DNA from: Oceanobacillus bengalensis
GTDB lineage: Bacteria > Bacillota > Bacilli > Bacillales > Amphibacillaceae
Length of the DNA stretch: 64,000 nucleotides
Direction: 5' to 3'
NCBI RefSeq assembly: GCF_003628445.1
Contig: NZ_RBZO01000001.1
Span: 62,001 to 126,000, forward strand
Shown: one piece after another, positions 1 to 9,039 of the stretch
Position numbering within the stretch: position 1 is the stretch's first letter
Layout of the letters: the number at the start of each line of letters is the position of its first letter
The notes under the pieces: model-generated
Told to the model about the DNA's origin: nothing
What the model saw: the letters and a program-made list of their open reading frames with translations, nothing else
The model's database searches: none
Made by a program: the position numbers and the translations under genes

Positions 1-228
1 GATGACAGGAATATCATACTTTTCTCGAATTTCTTTCGTTAATGCATACCCATCCATAAAAGGCATCATCACATCCACTACTGCCAAATCACATGCTTGT
101 CTATTGAGAATACCTATAGCTTCGGTACCGTCTTTTGCTTGGGATACGTTGAAACCAGCTTCAGATAAGTGGATATTCAAAAGATGTAAAATATGGATGT
201 CATCATCTACAATTAGAATGTTTTTCAT
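1..228 (-). CDS. HssR-like response regulator, N-terminal part (cut by window edge)
   Basis: Partial gene read on the minus strand; 76 codons are present and the rest lies outside the window. The visible part is a CheY-like receiver domain: the acidic pocket (IVDDD, residues 6-10) and the phospho-acceptor region (VVDVMMPFMDGY, about residues 50-61) are intact. An AGGAG ribosome binding site lies just upstream of the ATG. It follows the ABC ATPase gene by 29 bases, so it is likely co-transcribed with the exporter. The receiver resembles HssR, the heme-responsive regulator of hrtAB in staphylococci and bacilli. The DNA-binding domain is not visible, so OmpR-type membership is inferred from context. 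Confidence 0.75.
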   Translation of the reverse strand, partial: MKNILIVDDDIHILHLLNIHLSEAGFNVSQAKDGTEAIGILNRQACDLAVVDVMMPFMDGYALTKEIREKYDIPVI

Positions 229-257
229 TTTTTAATCTCCTGTTACATTAAATAGAA

Positions 258-944
258 TTAATCTTCATGCTCCAAAATCATTCCATCACTCATTTTGATG
301 ATTTTATCAGCATAGATAAGCATTTCTTCATCATGGGTAACCATAAGGGTAGTTACGTTTAAGGCTTTTGTTAAATTTTGGATTAGAGACATTACTTCTT
401 TAGATTTATTTGAATCTAAACTTGCTGTTGGTTCATCAGCAAAAAGGACTTTCGGTTGATGGATGATTGCACGTGCAATAGCAACACGCTGCTTTTCCCC
501 ACCAGATAAAGAGCCCGGATAGGCATTTTTTCGATGATTCATTTCAACTAATTTAAGTATCTTATTTATTTCCCCTTTTTGTTCACGTTTGTTTCTTTTT
601 GATTGTGATACATCCAACATTAGCATGAGTTGTTCTTCCACTGTAAGAAAAGGAACAAGATGCGCGAATTGGAAAACAAAACCAAATTGACTTGAGCGTA
701 TTTTTCGTACTTGTTCAGCATTCATTGTAGACATATTATTGCCATTAAATATAATTTTCCCGTTTGATGCAGGTTGAAGTCCAGCAGCAATTGTAAGAAG
801 TGTACTTTTACCAGATCCAGAAGCCCCCACTAATGCAGTTACTTCTCCTTCTTTTAGCGAAAGGTTAATTCCTTTTAATATTTCTTCCTTTACATCACCG
901 TTCATAAACGTTTTTCTAACACCATCTATTATAAACGCGTTCAT
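258..944 (-). CDS. hrtA: HrtA-like ABC transporter ATP-binding protein
   Basis: 228-residue ATPase of the MacB/LolD/HrtA class. It has Walker A (GASGSGKST, residues 40-48), a Q-loop (FQFAHLVPF), the signature LSGGE, Walker B (VLFADEPTASLD) and an H-loop (VTHDEE). The ATG at 944 is chosen because AAGGAGAG sits just upstream; a longer reading frame runs back into the permease gene but adds no family sequence. It begins one base after the permease stop, which implies translational coupling. With the permease it would form a membrane exporter. Assignment to heme/hemin efflux rests on the partner permease and the HssR-like neighbour; another toxic substrate is possible. Confidence 0.8.
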   Translation of the reverse strand: MNAFIIDGVRKTFMNGDVKEEILKGINLSLKEGEVTALVGASGSGKSTLLTIAAGLQPASNGKIIFNGNNMSTMNAEQVRKIRSSQFGFVFQFAHLVPFLTVEEQLMLMLDVSQSKRNKREQKGEINKILKLVEMNHRKNAYPGSLSGGEKQRVAIARAIIHQPKVLFADEPTASLDSNKSKEVMSLIQNLTKALNVTTLMVTHDEEMLIYADKIIKMSDGMILEHED

Positions 945-945
945 C

Positions 946-1980
946 TTAAATCTCTCCTTGTTGTATGGCTTGTAATGGTTCAACTTTTTTAATTTGCATT
1001 CCTGATAATGTAGCACCAATAAATCCTATAATGAAGAACACCAATGATAATTGGATTGTCGTCTCAAAAGTTAAATGAAAAGGCATTCCACTCGGGGCTA
1101 GCCGATTGAAAATTTGACTAAGTCCAGCGGATAGAAGGAGAGAGAGGATGGTAATAAAAGCCATCTGTGTCCACATCATTTTAAACAAGGCGCTCGTTTT
1201 CAAACCAATTGCTTTTAGAATGCCATATAGAGCCATTTTTTGAACGTTCATCATGTAAAAGAAGATTGCAAACAACATACCACTGATAACAACTAAAAAC
1301 CAAACAATCATATTTAATGACATCTGTTCTGCCTTATAGCTTGGGATGGTATTTAGAAATGCTTCTTTTGAAAAAGCTTTTAATTCTGCTGGTACTTCTG
1401 CTGAATCCTCACCTGGAGCGAAGATTAACTGCATTTTACTTGTTCGGTACATTTCTTGATAATCTTCTGTATTGATATAAGCTACAGGTGCATGGCTGAA
1501 TTTACTTTGATCAATAAAATCTTTCACAATCAACTCGCCACTATATTGGTTATTTGTGAATGTATCACCAATTTCTATACCATCATCTTCCATGGAGCGA
1601 TCAAGCACAACTTCTCCTTTGTTTACAATTGGAAATAATTTTGTATCGGTAGATGTTACAAAAGCAACACTATGCTGCTTGTCAGTACGATCATTCAGGA
1701 ACCCCATTTGGATGGAAAATGCGATGGCATCTTTCTGTTTGGTTAATACTTTATCTTGGGTATCCTTATCTAATTTTGAAAGATTATAGGTTTCTTCTGC
1801 ATCCTTGCTCATATAGAATTGTCCATTTGGTAAATCTTTAATTAATGCAGCATTGTCTTGTGATAATCCATTTGCAAGCCCAGATATAATAAACGTTAAT
1901 AAACTAACGAGAAAAACGATGGAACCTAAGATCAAAAACCTTCCTTTATTTTTCCTTATTTCCTTCCATGCAATGTTCAT
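946..1980 (-). CDS. hrtB: HrtB-like ABC transporter permease
   Basis: 344-residue FtsX/MacB-type permease: one N-terminal membrane helix (residues about 15-37), a large extracytoplasmic domain, then three C-terminal helices (about 222-243, 270-290 and 305-330). The N-terminus (WKEIRKNKGRFLIL, then FIISGLANGLSQDN) closely follows the pattern I know for staphylococcal HrtB (ISGLAQGLGREN). HrtAB pumps excess heme from the membrane. A strong AAGGAGGAATTC ribosome binding site precedes the ATG. It is first gene of the minus-strand operon with the ATPase and response regulator, and a GTTCA direct repeat lies upstream. Confidence 0.78.
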   Translation of the reverse strand: MNIAWKEIRKNKGRFLILGSIVFLVSLLTFIISGLANGLSQDNAALIKDLPNGQFYMSKDAEETYNLSKLDKDTQDKVLTKQKDAIAFSIQMGFLNDRTDKQHSVAFVTSTDTKLFPIVNKGEVVLDRSMEDDGIEIGDTFTNNQYSGELIVKDFIDQSKFSHAPVAYINTEDYQEMYRTSKMQLIFAPGEDSAEVPAELKAFSKEAFLNTIPSYKAEQMSLNMIVWFLVVISGMLFAIFFYMMNVQKMALYGILKAIGLKTSALFKMMWTQMAFITILSLLLSAGLSQIFNRLAPSGMPFHLTFETTIQLSLVFFIIGFIGATLSGMQIKKVEPLQAIQQGEI

Positions 1981-2021
1981 ATGAATTCCTCCTTGTTTCT
2001 TTATTTAGAGTCTATAATTCA

Positions 2022-2041
2022 TATGTGAACAGAAGATGAAC
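2022..2041 (-). promoter_or_regulatory. Candidate HssR-type direct repeat upstream of hrtBA
   Basis: On the minus strand this reads GTTCATCTT, two bases, then GTTCACATA. The HssR site known from Staphylococcus aureus is a direct repeat of GTTCATATT separated by two bases; here there are one and two mismatches in the half-sites. It lies about 40-60 bases upstream of the permease start, with a TATAGA-like -10 downstream. The repeat is seen; the regulator assignment is inferred. Confidence 0.5.
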
Positions 2042-2133
2042 AGGAAGTTACATTTGAAATGGATGCTTTGGGTGAAAAGGAGTTGAAGACCATTGGAAAG
2101 TACGGGATAGAGGTACTCACGGACGAATGAAGT

Positions 2134-2168
2134 CAAAAGAAAAGTCCGTGATAAAGACCATCACGGAC
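2134..2168 (-). terminator. Rho-independent terminator of ddh
   Basis: Perfect 9-bp stem GTCCGTGAT/ATCACGGAC (2144-2152 with 2160-2168) with a 7-base loop. On the minus strand it is followed by TTTTCTTTT and lies about 30 bases after the ddh stop codon. Confidence 0.85.
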
Positions 2169-2200
2169 AAAGGGAGTCGCTTTTTATAACTAGGTAATTC

Positions 2201-3187
2201 CTATAAATAATCTCTTCTTAATTCCTCTGCAGAACGTGGTGAAATATAACTAGGTGCAACATCATAAACTGTTTTTGCACCAAATTGATTTTCATTACTT
2301 AACCGATATGCCGCTCTCGCATATGCGACTAATACACTTGCAGTAAATTCAGGGTTACTGTCTAATTTAAGGGAGAATTCGTAAATTTGATTATTGTTTT
2401 CTCCCGTATTTCCACCTCGAATAACGAATCCACCATGTGGTGCTTTGGAGTGGTCACGTGCTAGCTCTTCTGCTGAAATGAAGTTTACTTCTGTGTCATA
2501 ATCAGCGAAATAATTTGGCATTGTTTTGATTTCATTTTCAATTGCAGCTTTATCTGCTCCGTCTTCCGCTACAATATAGCAAACGCGACGGTGTTTTTCA
2601 GAAGTTGTTAATTCTGGGTTTGCACCACTACGTACTTTTTCAATCGCTTGTTCAGCTGGAATCGTGTATTGTACGCCATTTTTTACACCTTCTACTCTTC
2701 TGACAGCATCAGAGTGTCCTTGGCTTAGGCCTTTGCCCCAAAAAGTATAGGTTTCTCCACTAGGTAAAATTGCTTCAGCCATTACACGATTAATGGAGAA
2801 TAGACCTGGATCCCAGCCTACGGAAATAATTGCTGTTTTATTATGTTTTGTTGCGACTTCATTTACAGCTTGATAAAACTCAGGGATTTTTGCGTGTGTA
2901 TCGAAACTATCCACCGTATTGAACATACTTGCAAAATGTGGGGTTTGTTCAGGTAAATCGGTTGCTGATCCTCCACAAAGAAGCATTACATCAATTTCCG
3001 CTTGGTAATCACTTGCATCTGATATATGTACAGCTTTCACACCTGGAATATCAAGAACTAATGATTCAGGATCTCTTCTAGTAAAAACCGCTACTAATTC
3101 CATGTCAGGAGATTGTTTAATCGCTTCAACTGCACCTTTTCCAAGATTACCGTACCCAACGATTCCTAGTCTAATCTTACTTGTCAT
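2201..3187 (-). CDS. ddh: meso-diaminopimelate D-dehydrogenase
   Basis: 328-residue NADPH-dependent dehydrogenase that makes meso-diaminopimelate from tetrahydrodipicolinate in one step, an alternative to the acetylase branch of lysine and peptidoglycan precursor synthesis. The N-terminus has a Rossmann fold (IRLGIVGYGNLGKGA); family blocks LLCGGSATDLPEQTP, NTVDSFDTHAKIP, SVGWDPGLFS, GLSQGHSDAVRR and PHGGFVIR are all present. Length matches the usual 320-330. Two in-frame ATGs are six bases apart; the second (3187) has AAGGGG eight bases upstream, the first only two. The gene stands alone with its own terminator. Confidence 0.93.
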   Translation of the reverse strand: MTSKIRLGIVGYGNLGKGAVEAIKQSPDMELVAVFTRRDPESLVLDIPGVKAVHISDASDYQAEIDVMLLCGGSATDLPEQTPHFASMFNTVDSFDTHAKIPEFYQAVNEVATKHNKTAIISVGWDPGLFSINRVMAEAILPSGETYTFWGKGLSQGHSDAVRRVEGVKNGVQYTIPAEQAIEKVRSGANPELTTSEKHRRVCYIVAEDGADKAAIENEIKTMPNYFADYDTEVNFISAEELARDHSKAPHGGFVIRGGNTGENNNQIYEFSLKLDSNPEFTASVLVAYARAAYRLSNENQFGAKTVYDVAPSYISPRSAEELRRDYL

Positions 3188-3403
3188 ATACATTTCCCCT
3201 TATATTTTGAAAATTTACTATCTACTTCTATTACCTTAAAGAATTTTAAAAGAGAAATCAATTAAAACATGAGTATAGAGAGAAATTTTGTATATAATAG
3301 TAGATATTTTATTACATAAAATGGAACTTACTATCAGCACATCATAACGTAACGAAAGAGATGCCGATCGAATTAACTTGAAGCCAAATGTACGTATAAA
3401 GTT

Positions 3404-3446
3404 GGAGACAGATTCCGCGTCCTTGGTGGACGGGAACCTGCTCTCC
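3404..3446. terminator. Long GC-rich hairpin next to the small basic gene
   Basis: Imperfect stem of about 17 pairs (GGAGACAG...GTCC against GGAC...CTGCTCTCC) with a five-base loop. On the plus strand TGTTTTTAG follows, so it could end a plus-strand transcript; on the minus strand it begins five bases after the stop codon of the 32-residue gene, with only a weak T tract. It is probably a two-way terminator. Its G+C content is far above the surrounding sequence. Confidence 0.5.
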
Positions 3447-3451
3447 TGTTT

Positions 3452-3550
3452 TTAGGAACGATTTCGACGATGTCTTTCTTTATCACCTTTCATGGCGTTT
3501 AATTCTTCTTTATTCTTGTTTTTTTTCTTTTTCCCTTTATTTGTACTCAT
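3452..3550 (-). CDS. Small lysine-rich basic protein, 32 residues
   Basis: Short open reading frame with a very strong ribosome binding site (AAGGAGGAGTTCC before the ATG). The product is extremely basic: it begins MSTNKGKKKKNKNKEEL and ends KERHRRNRS, with no membrane segment. Small basic proteins of this sort are common in Bacillaceae, and some are spore or stress proteins, but I do not recognise the family. The strong start signal and the hairpin just after the stop are the reasons for calling it real. Confidence 0.6.
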   Translation of the reverse strand: MSTNKGKKKKNKNKEELNAMKGDKERHRRNRS

Positions 3551-3632
3551 GGAACTCCTCCTTTTCGTATAGTTTAAGCTAAACTTTAGAAAAAATGTAA
3601 ATGTGCCCGTTCCTTTTTACTATAGAGGAAGA

Positions 3633-3656
3633 ATTCGCTATATTACGTTAGCGAAT
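3633..3656. repeat. Inverted repeat upstream of glcT
   Basis: ATTCGCTA and TAGCGAAT (8-bp arms, 8-base spacer) about 100 bases upstream of glcT. A TATAAT box lies downstream at 3689-3694. It could be an operator or a short hairpin from another transcript; no regulator can be named. Confidence 0.35.
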
Positions 3657-3754
3657 GGCCTCAGGTTCCAATTCTAAGTGGATAGTGGTATAATACTGCT
3701 AGATTTTCTCGTCTTGTAGGAGATGGTCGGATATTTTTAAAGGGGACAGACTTT

Positions 3755-4594
3755 ATGTTTTATGTAAGAAAGGCTCTAAACAATAATGTACTAATAGCGG
3801 AGGATGACAAGGAAGCAGAGGTTATCTTGATTGGTAAAGGAATTGGATTTAACCGAAAAAAAGGGGAATCTATTCCTAATGATATGGTTGAAAAGTTATT
3901 TGTCCTTCGCAGTGAAAATGAACGGCAGAGTTATATAAAATTACTTCCTCAACTCGATGATGATTTATTACAAACAATTATTGATTCAATCGCAATTATT
4001 CGTAATAATTCAAAGTCTATTTTAAATGAAAAGGTGCATGTCGCTTTAACGGACCATATCCTTTTTGCGGTAACAAGGTTAATGAAAGGATTGGAAATTA
4101 AAAATCCTTTTTTAGTTGAAACGAAAGCGCTTTATACAGCTGAATATGAAATTGCCGAAGAAGTGGTTGATTTTATTAATCATTCATTAGATATACATTT
4201 GCCAAAAGGAGAAGTTGGCTTTATTGCGCTGCATATTCACAGTGCCATTTCAGATCGAACGATTTCGGATATTAATAAGTATTCGGGTTTAATAACGAAA
4301 TTAATCAAAGTAATTGAAAATCAACTGCAAATTGAGATTAAGAAGGAAAGCGTTAATTACATTCGACTAATCCGGCATTTACGTTACACCATTGAACGGG
4401 TATTAAATGATGAATATGTAGAAGAACCGATAAAAATAAAAAATCTCTTGAAAGAAGAATATCCCACATGCTATAATCTTTCCTGGAAGTTAATTAAAAT
4501 TATGCAGCAAACATTAAAAAAAGATGTATATGATGCGGAAGCGGTTTATTTAACCATGCACCTGCAGCGTCTAAATAATAAATTTGAATCATAG
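3755..4594 (+). CDS. glcT: GlcT-type PTS transcription antiterminator
   Basis: 279-residue BglG/SacY-family antiterminator. Residues 1-60 are the RNA-binding CAT domain (KALNNNVLIA, GKGIGFNRKKGE). Two PTS regulation domains follow, about residues 70-170 and 175-279, with histidines in ALTDHILFAV, ALHIHSAI, IRHLRYTIE and YLTMHLQRL. In Bacillus subtilis GlcT binds the RAT sequence in the ptsG leader when glucose is transported, preventing early termination; PtsG phosphorylates and inactivates it otherwise. AAAGGGG lies nine bases before the ATG. The gene directly precedes a RAT element and ptsG, which identifies it as GlcT rather than another family member. Confidence 0.93.
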   Translation: MFYVRKALNNNVLIAEDDKEAEVILIGKGIGFNRKKGESIPNDMVEKLFVLRSENERQSYIKLLPQLDDDLLQTIIDSIAIIRNNSKSILNEKVHVALTDHILFAVTRLMKGLEIKNPFLVETKALYTAEYEIAEEVVDFINHSLDIHLPKGEVGFIALHIHSAISDRTISDINKYSGLITKLIKVIENQLQIEIKKESVNYIRLIRHLRYTIERVLNDEYVEEPIKIKNLLKEEYPTCYNLSWKLIKIMQQTLKKDVYDAEAVYLTMHLQRLNNKFES

Positions 4595-4599
4595 ATTTC

Positions 4600-4630
4600 T
4601 TACGTGTAACTGATTCGATCAGGCATGAGT
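4600..4630 (+). promoter_or_regulatory. RAT: ribonucleic antiterminator of ptsG
   Basis: The sequence ACGTGTAACTGATTCGATCA followed by GGCATGAGT matches the GlcT target in the Bacillus ptsG leader. Its 3' end overlaps the left arm of the terminator that starts at 4621, so the two structures are mutually exclusive. This is the classic layout for glucose-induced antitermination. Confidence 0.88.
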
Positions 4631-4707
4631 AGAGAAAAACATGAAGAGAATAGTTTAAGGCAATCCCTTGCTATTCTACTTCGTGTTTTCTACTCATGCC
4701 TTTTTTA
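4621..4707 (+). terminator. GlcT-controlled leader terminator of ptsG
   Basis: Very long hairpin: AGGCATGAGTAGA pairs with TCTACTCATGCCT, and further inner pairing includes AGAATAG with CTATTCT; a run of six T follows at 4701-4706. It ends the ptsG leader unless the overlapping RAT is stabilised by GlcT. Confidence 0.9.
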
Positions 4708-4751
4708 TTTGTTTGATGGTTGTTGCTTGTACATTTGAGAGGAGGATTTAT

Positions 4752-6770
4752 ATGTTTAAAAAGGCTTTTGGTGTATTACAAAAAGTCGGAAAAGCATTAA
4801 TGCTACCAGTAGCATTGTTACCTGCAGCAGGTCTATTGCTAGGATTTGGTAATGCTGCTCAGCAGGATGCAATGCTTGACTATCTTCCATTTTTAAGCGC
4901 TGATTGGATACAGCTAGTTGCGATGGTAATGGAAGATGCAGGTAATATTATATTTAGTAATTTGGCACTAATATTCGCTATTGGTGTTGCCATTGGTCTG
5001 GCTGGTGATGGTGCCGCAGGGCTTGCTGCACTAGTTGGATATCTTGTATTAAATCAGGTAATGGGATCATGGATGGGTGTTACTGCGGAAATGGTAGAAA
5101 CGGATCCAGGTTTTGCTAACGTTTTAGGTATTCCGACGTTACAAACGGGTGTTTTCGGCGGTATTATTGTCGGTTTAATCGCTGCATTCTGTTATAACCG
5201 CTATCATGATATTGAAATGCCATCCTTTTTAGGATTTTTCGCTGGAAAACGATTTGTACCAATTATGACAGCTGCAACATCTTTTGTTGCCGGTCTTGTG
5301 TTGTTATTCGTATGGCCGACGATTCAGGATGCAATGAATACAGCATCTTATTGGCTTATTGAAGAAGGAACTTATTTAGCAGTATTCTTATTTGGTTTTA
5401 TTAAACGTCTACTCATACCATTTGGATTGCATCATATATTCCATGCGCCGTTTTGGTATGAATTCGGGTCTTATGTAACAGCGGCAGGTGAGGTCGTACG
5501 TGGAGATATGACAATCTTCTTTGCGCAATTACGAGATGGTGTCGAAATTACGGCTGGTAATTTTATGGCAGGAGAATATCCAATTATGATGTTTGGTCTA
5601 CCTGCAGCTGCATTAGCGATGTATCACGCCGCAAGACCTGAGAGGAAGAAATTAGTTGCAGGGTTACTTGCATCAGGTGCTTTGACTTCTTTCTTAACAG
5701 GTATTACAGAACCACTTGAGTTTTCATTTATGTTCGTATCACCATTGTTATTCTTCTTGCATGCGGTACTTGATGGATTATCGTTTATGCTGATGACCTT
5801 CTTAAATGTGAACATTGGCTATACGTTCTCTGGTGGAGGTATTGACTTTGCGTTATTTGGTATCCTACCAGGACAAGAACCATGGTGGTTAGTAATTATT
5901 GCTGGATTAGTCTTTGCAGTGATTTATTATGTTTTATTCCGTTTCTTTATCAAGAAATTTAACTTAATGACGCCTGGTCGTGAAGAAAGTAAAGAAGAAG
6001 GAACAGATAAAGCAAAAGACAGTGGTGACCTTGCATATAACGTCCTACAAGCAATGGGTGGTCAAGAAAACATTGCCCATTTAGATGCATGTATTACTCG
6101 TCTTCGTGTTTCAGTAAATGATATCGGAAATGTAAATAAAGATGAATTGAAGGAACTCGGAGCTGCCGGTGTACTTGAAGTAGGGGATAATATTCAAGCG
6201 ATATTTGGACCTCGTTCAGACACCATTAAGAGCCAAATGCAGGATATTATTTCAGGTAAAAAACCACGTCCAGCAAAGGCTCAACATACTGAAGAACAAG
6301 CAGAATCAAGTCACGTTTCAACTGACAGCAATGAAAGTATCTTCGCACCAATGAAAGGAGAAATCATCTCCATCACGGAAGTACCAGATGAAGTATTTGC
6401 AGGTAAAATGATGGGCGATGGTTTTGCTATTAAACCATCTGATGGAACAGTAGTATCTCCTGTAAATGGAAAGATAATTAATATTTTCCCTACGAAACAT
6501 GCGATTGGCATCCAATCTGAAGGTGGGAAAGAAATATTAATTCATGTGGGACTAGATACAGTGAATCTAAAAGGTGAAGGATTCGAAACGTTAATAAATG
6601 AAGGAGATACAGTGGAAGCTGGACAGCCTTTATTAAAAGCGGACTTAGATTATATTGAAAAACATGCGAAATCAACGGTGACTCCAGTAGTGTTCACCAA
6701 TTTAACGGATGGACAAGCCGTATCACTGATAAAAGAAGGACAAGTAGATATGGGCGATATTATCATGTAA
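4752..6770 (+). CDS. ptsG: PTS glucose transporter EIICBA
   Basis: 672-residue fusion in the order IIC-IIB-IIA. The membrane IIC domain (about 1-410) forms the glucose channel, with the family block [15 protein letters not shown] and [14 protein letters not shown]. The IIB domain has the phosphorylated cysteine (DACITRLR, Cys447) and IIA the phosphorylated histidine ([11 protein letters not shown], His598). It takes up glucose and converts it to glucose 6-phosphate. The ATG at 4752 has GGAGG upstream; a longer in-frame reading would start inside the leader terminator. Transcription is controlled by the RAT/terminator pair. ptsH follows after 63 bases. Confidence 0.96.
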   Translation: MFKKAFGVLQKVGKALMLPVALLPAAGLLLGFGNAAQQDAMLDYLPFLSADWIQLVAMVMEDAGNIIFSNLALIFAIGVAIGLAGDGAAGLAALVGYLVLNQVMGSWMGVTAEMVETDPGFANVLGIPTLQTGVFGGIIVGLIAAFCYNRYHDIEMPSFLGFFAGKRFVPIMTAATSFVAGLVLLFVWPTIQDAMNTASYWLIEEGTYLAVFLFGFIKRLLIPFGLHHIFHAPFWYEFGSYVTAAGEVVRGDMTIFFAQLRDGVEITAGNFMAGEYPIMMFGLPAAALAMYHAARPERKKLVAGLLASGALTSFLTGITEPLEFSFMFVSPLLFFLHAVLDGLSFMLMTFLNVNIGYTFSGGGIDFALFGILPGQEPWWLVIIAGLVFAVIYYVLFRFFIKKFNLMTPGREESKEEGTDKAKDSGDLAYNVLQAMGGQENIAHLDACITRLRVSVNDIGNVNKDELKELGAAGVLEVGDNIQAIFGPRSDTIKSQMQDIISGKKPRPAKAQHTEEQAESSHVSTDSNESIFAPMKGEIISITEVPDEVFAGKMMGDGFAIKPSDGTVVSPVNGKIINIFPTKHAIGIQSEGGKEILIHVGLDTVNLKGEGFETLINEGDTVEAGQPLLKADLDYIEKHAKSTVTPVVFTNLTDGQAVSLIKEGQVDMGDIIM

Positions 6771-6833
6771 CGTGATAATTGGTGCTGTTTAAAAAGCATA
6801 ATCGATGAAATAGATGAGAGAGAGGTTTTTCTA

Positions 6834-7100
6834 ATGGTAGAAAAGGAATTTACAATTATAGATAAAGCTGGTATCCATGCACGTCCAGCAACGGTATTAG
6901 TGCAGGCAGTAGCTAATGTTGCTTCTGAGGTATACATGACGTACAACGAAAAAACAGTTAATTTAAAATCCATTATGGGCATTATGTCTCTTGGAATTAC
7001 ACACGGAGCAAAAGTGAAGGTTACTATTTCTGGATCAGATGAGAATGAGACGATGGAAAACCTATCACAAGCGATGAAAAATCAGGGGTTGGCAGAATGA
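6834..7100 (+). CDS. ptsH: Phosphocarrier protein HPr
   Basis: 88-residue general PTS phosphocarrier. His15 lies in [10 protein letters not shown] and accepts phosphate from enzyme I. Ser46 lies in [12 protein letters not shown] and is the regulatory site for HPr kinase; HPr phosphorylated there is the co-repressor of CcpA in Firmicutes. A GAGAGAGG ribosome binding site precedes the ATG. The stop overlaps the ptsI start (ATGA), so translation is coupled. Confidence 0.97.
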   Translation: MVEKEFTIIDKAGIHARPATVLVQAVANVASEVYMTYNEKTVNLKSIMGIMSLGITHGAKVKVTISGSDENETMENLSQAMKNQGLAE

Positions 7101-8812
7101 CACAAATTCTAGCAGGTATTGGCGCATCTAGTGGGATTGTTGTTTCCAAAGCTTATCGTCTAGAAGAGCCTGAATTAAATGTAGAAAAAAGAATAATTGA
7201 AGCAACTGATGAAGAATTGCTCCGTCTGGACGAGGCATTAAAGCAATCCATATCAGAGCTTGAAATAATAAAAGATCACGCACAAAGCGAACTTGGTGAA
7301 GATAAGGCGGCAATTTTTGCTGCCCATCTTCTCATTTTAAGTGATCCAGAATTTATTAATGCGATGAAAGACAAAGTGACAAATGAAAAAGTAAATGCAG
7401 AATTTGCTTTAAAAGAAGTGGCAAATATGTTCATTGATATGTTTGAAGCAATGGATAATACTTATATGAGAGAACGTGCAGCAGATATTCGGGATGTCAC
7501 AAAACGTGTGCTCTCCCATCTATTAGGTGTAACGATTGTTTCACCAGGTATGATTTCCGAAGAAGTAATTATTATCTCAGAAGATTTGACACCATCAGAT
7601 ACAGCACAATTAAATAAGAAATATGTAAAAGGCTTTGTAACAGATATTGGTGGACGTACATCGCATTCGGCAATTATGGCTAGATCAATGGAAATTCCAG
7701 CGGTTGTAGGAACGAAATCAGCAACTTCTACGATCAAGCATGGTACTTCAATTATTATTGATGGAATCGAAGGAAAAGTCATTATCGATCCATCTGAAGA
7801 AGTAATCAACGAATATGAAGTGAAAAAAGTAGCTTTTGAAGCCCAAAAAGTAGAATGGGCAAAGCTTGTTAATGAACAAACCGTTTCAGCGGACGGATGC
7901 CATGTAGAACTTGCTGCAAATATTGGTACTCCAGAAGATATAGATGCTGTACTAGAGAATGGTGGAGAAGGTGTAGGACTTTACCGAACAGAATTCTTGT
8001 ATATGGGTAAAATGGAACTACCTTCAGAAGAAGAGCAATTTGAAGCATATAAAAAGGTACTAGAGCGGATGAAAGGGAAGCCGGTTGTTGTGCGTACGTT
8101 AGATATTGGTGGAGATAAAGAGTTAAGCTATCTGGACTTACCAGAAGAAATGAATCCATTTTTAGGTTTTCGTGCCATTCGATTTTGCTTGGAAAATGAA
8201 GAAGTCTTTCGCCCGCAACTCCGAGCATTATTACGTGCAAGTGTGTATGGAAACTTAAAGATTATGTTTCCAATGATTGCGACCTTGGAAGAATTCCGTC
8301 AAGCAAAAGCAATTTTACTAGACGAAAAGGAATCACTAAAAGTAGAAGGTATTCCTGTTTCGGATGATATTGAGATTGGGATGATGGTTGAGATTCCTTC
8401 AACTGCAGTAGCAGCGAAACAATTTGCAAAAGAAGTGGATTTCTTTAGTATTGGAACCAATGACTTAATCCAATATACAATGGCTGCAGATCGTATGAAT
8501 GAGAAAGTTTCTTACCTCTATCAACCATACCATCCAGCTATTCTTACATTAGTTAATCATGTAATTGAAGCTGCTCATGAACAAGGGAAATGGGTAGGTA
8601 TGTGCGGAGAAATGGCTGGGGATCCGATTGCTGTTCCTATTTTACTTGGACTTGGTTTAGATGAATTTAGTATGAGTGCAACCTCTATTTTACCGGCAAG
8701 AACACAAATTCGAAAGTTATCTAAGGAAGATCTTCATTCCTATAAGGATGAGATACTAGCAATGGGTACGGCTGATGAGGTTGTAGCGTTTATAAAAGAA
8801 AAAGTAGAATAG
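7097..8812 (+). CDS. ptsI: Phosphoenolpyruvate-protein phosphotransferase (enzyme I)
   Basis: 571-residue cytoplasmic enzyme that transfers phosphate from PEP to HPr. The phospho-histidine block [13 protein letters not shown] is near residue 190. The C-terminal PEP-binding barrel shows [40 protein letters not shown] and the active cysteine in GMCGEMAGD. Length is typical (about 570). It overlaps ptsH by four bases and ends at a terminator, closing the glucose PTS locus. Confidence 0.97.
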   Translation: MTQILAGIGASSGIVVSKAYRLEEPELNVEKRIIEATDEELLRLDEALKQSISELEIIKDHAQSELGEDKAAIFAAHLLILSDPEFINAMKDKVTNEKVNAEFALKEVANMFIDMFEAMDNTYMRERAADIRDVTKRVLSHLLGVTIVSPGMISEEVIIISEDLTPSDTAQLNKKYVKGFVTDIGGRTSHSAIMARSMEIPAVVGTKSATSTIKHGTSIIIDGIEGKVIIDPSEEVINEYEVKKVAFEAQKVEWAKLVNEQTVSADGCHVELAANIGTPEDIDAVLENGGEGVGLYRTEFLYMGKMELPSEEEQFEAYKKVLERMKGKPVVVRTLDIGGDKELSYLDLPEEMNPFLGFRAIRFCLENEEVFRPQLRALLRASVYGNLKIMFPMIATLEEFRQAKAILLDEKESLKVEGIPVSDDIEIGMMVEIPSTAVAAKQFAKEVDFFSIGTNDLIQYTMAADRMNEKVSYLYQPYHPAILTLVNHVIEAAHEQGKWVGMCGEMAGDPIAVPILLGLGLDEFSMSATSILPARTQIRKLSKEDLHSYKDEILAMGTADEVVAFIKEKVE

Positions 8813-8867
8813 TAACGTTAGAGGCTATATCAAAAAGCTAATAAAAAATGTCAATAATAAAACTTCA

Positions 8868-8897
8868 AGAGGTAGGAATTCCTATCTCTTTTTTTGT
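8868..8897 (+). terminator. Terminator after ptsI
   Basis: AGAGGTAGG and CCTATCTCT (one G-T pair) around an AATT loop, followed by seven T. Confidence 0.9.
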
Positions 8898-9039
8898 TTG
8901 TATAGATTCCCTATTACTTATCGTATACAAATGTATACATAGGAAATAGAAAATAGCAAACCAATAGTGAAGGAAGTTCCTGAATTGGATTCGAATTAGG
9001 AGAAGGGAAATAAATCATTCTAATGAAGGAGTGCGTGTG

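Noticed and set aside
6311-6982. Several long minus-strand frames inside ptsG and ptsH
   Set aside because: They lie antisense to well-supported genes, lack start signals and show no family features.
7869-8240. 123-codon antisense frame inside ptsI
   Set aside because: Shadow of the enzyme I gene; leucine- and histidine-rich composition is an effect of the opposite strand.
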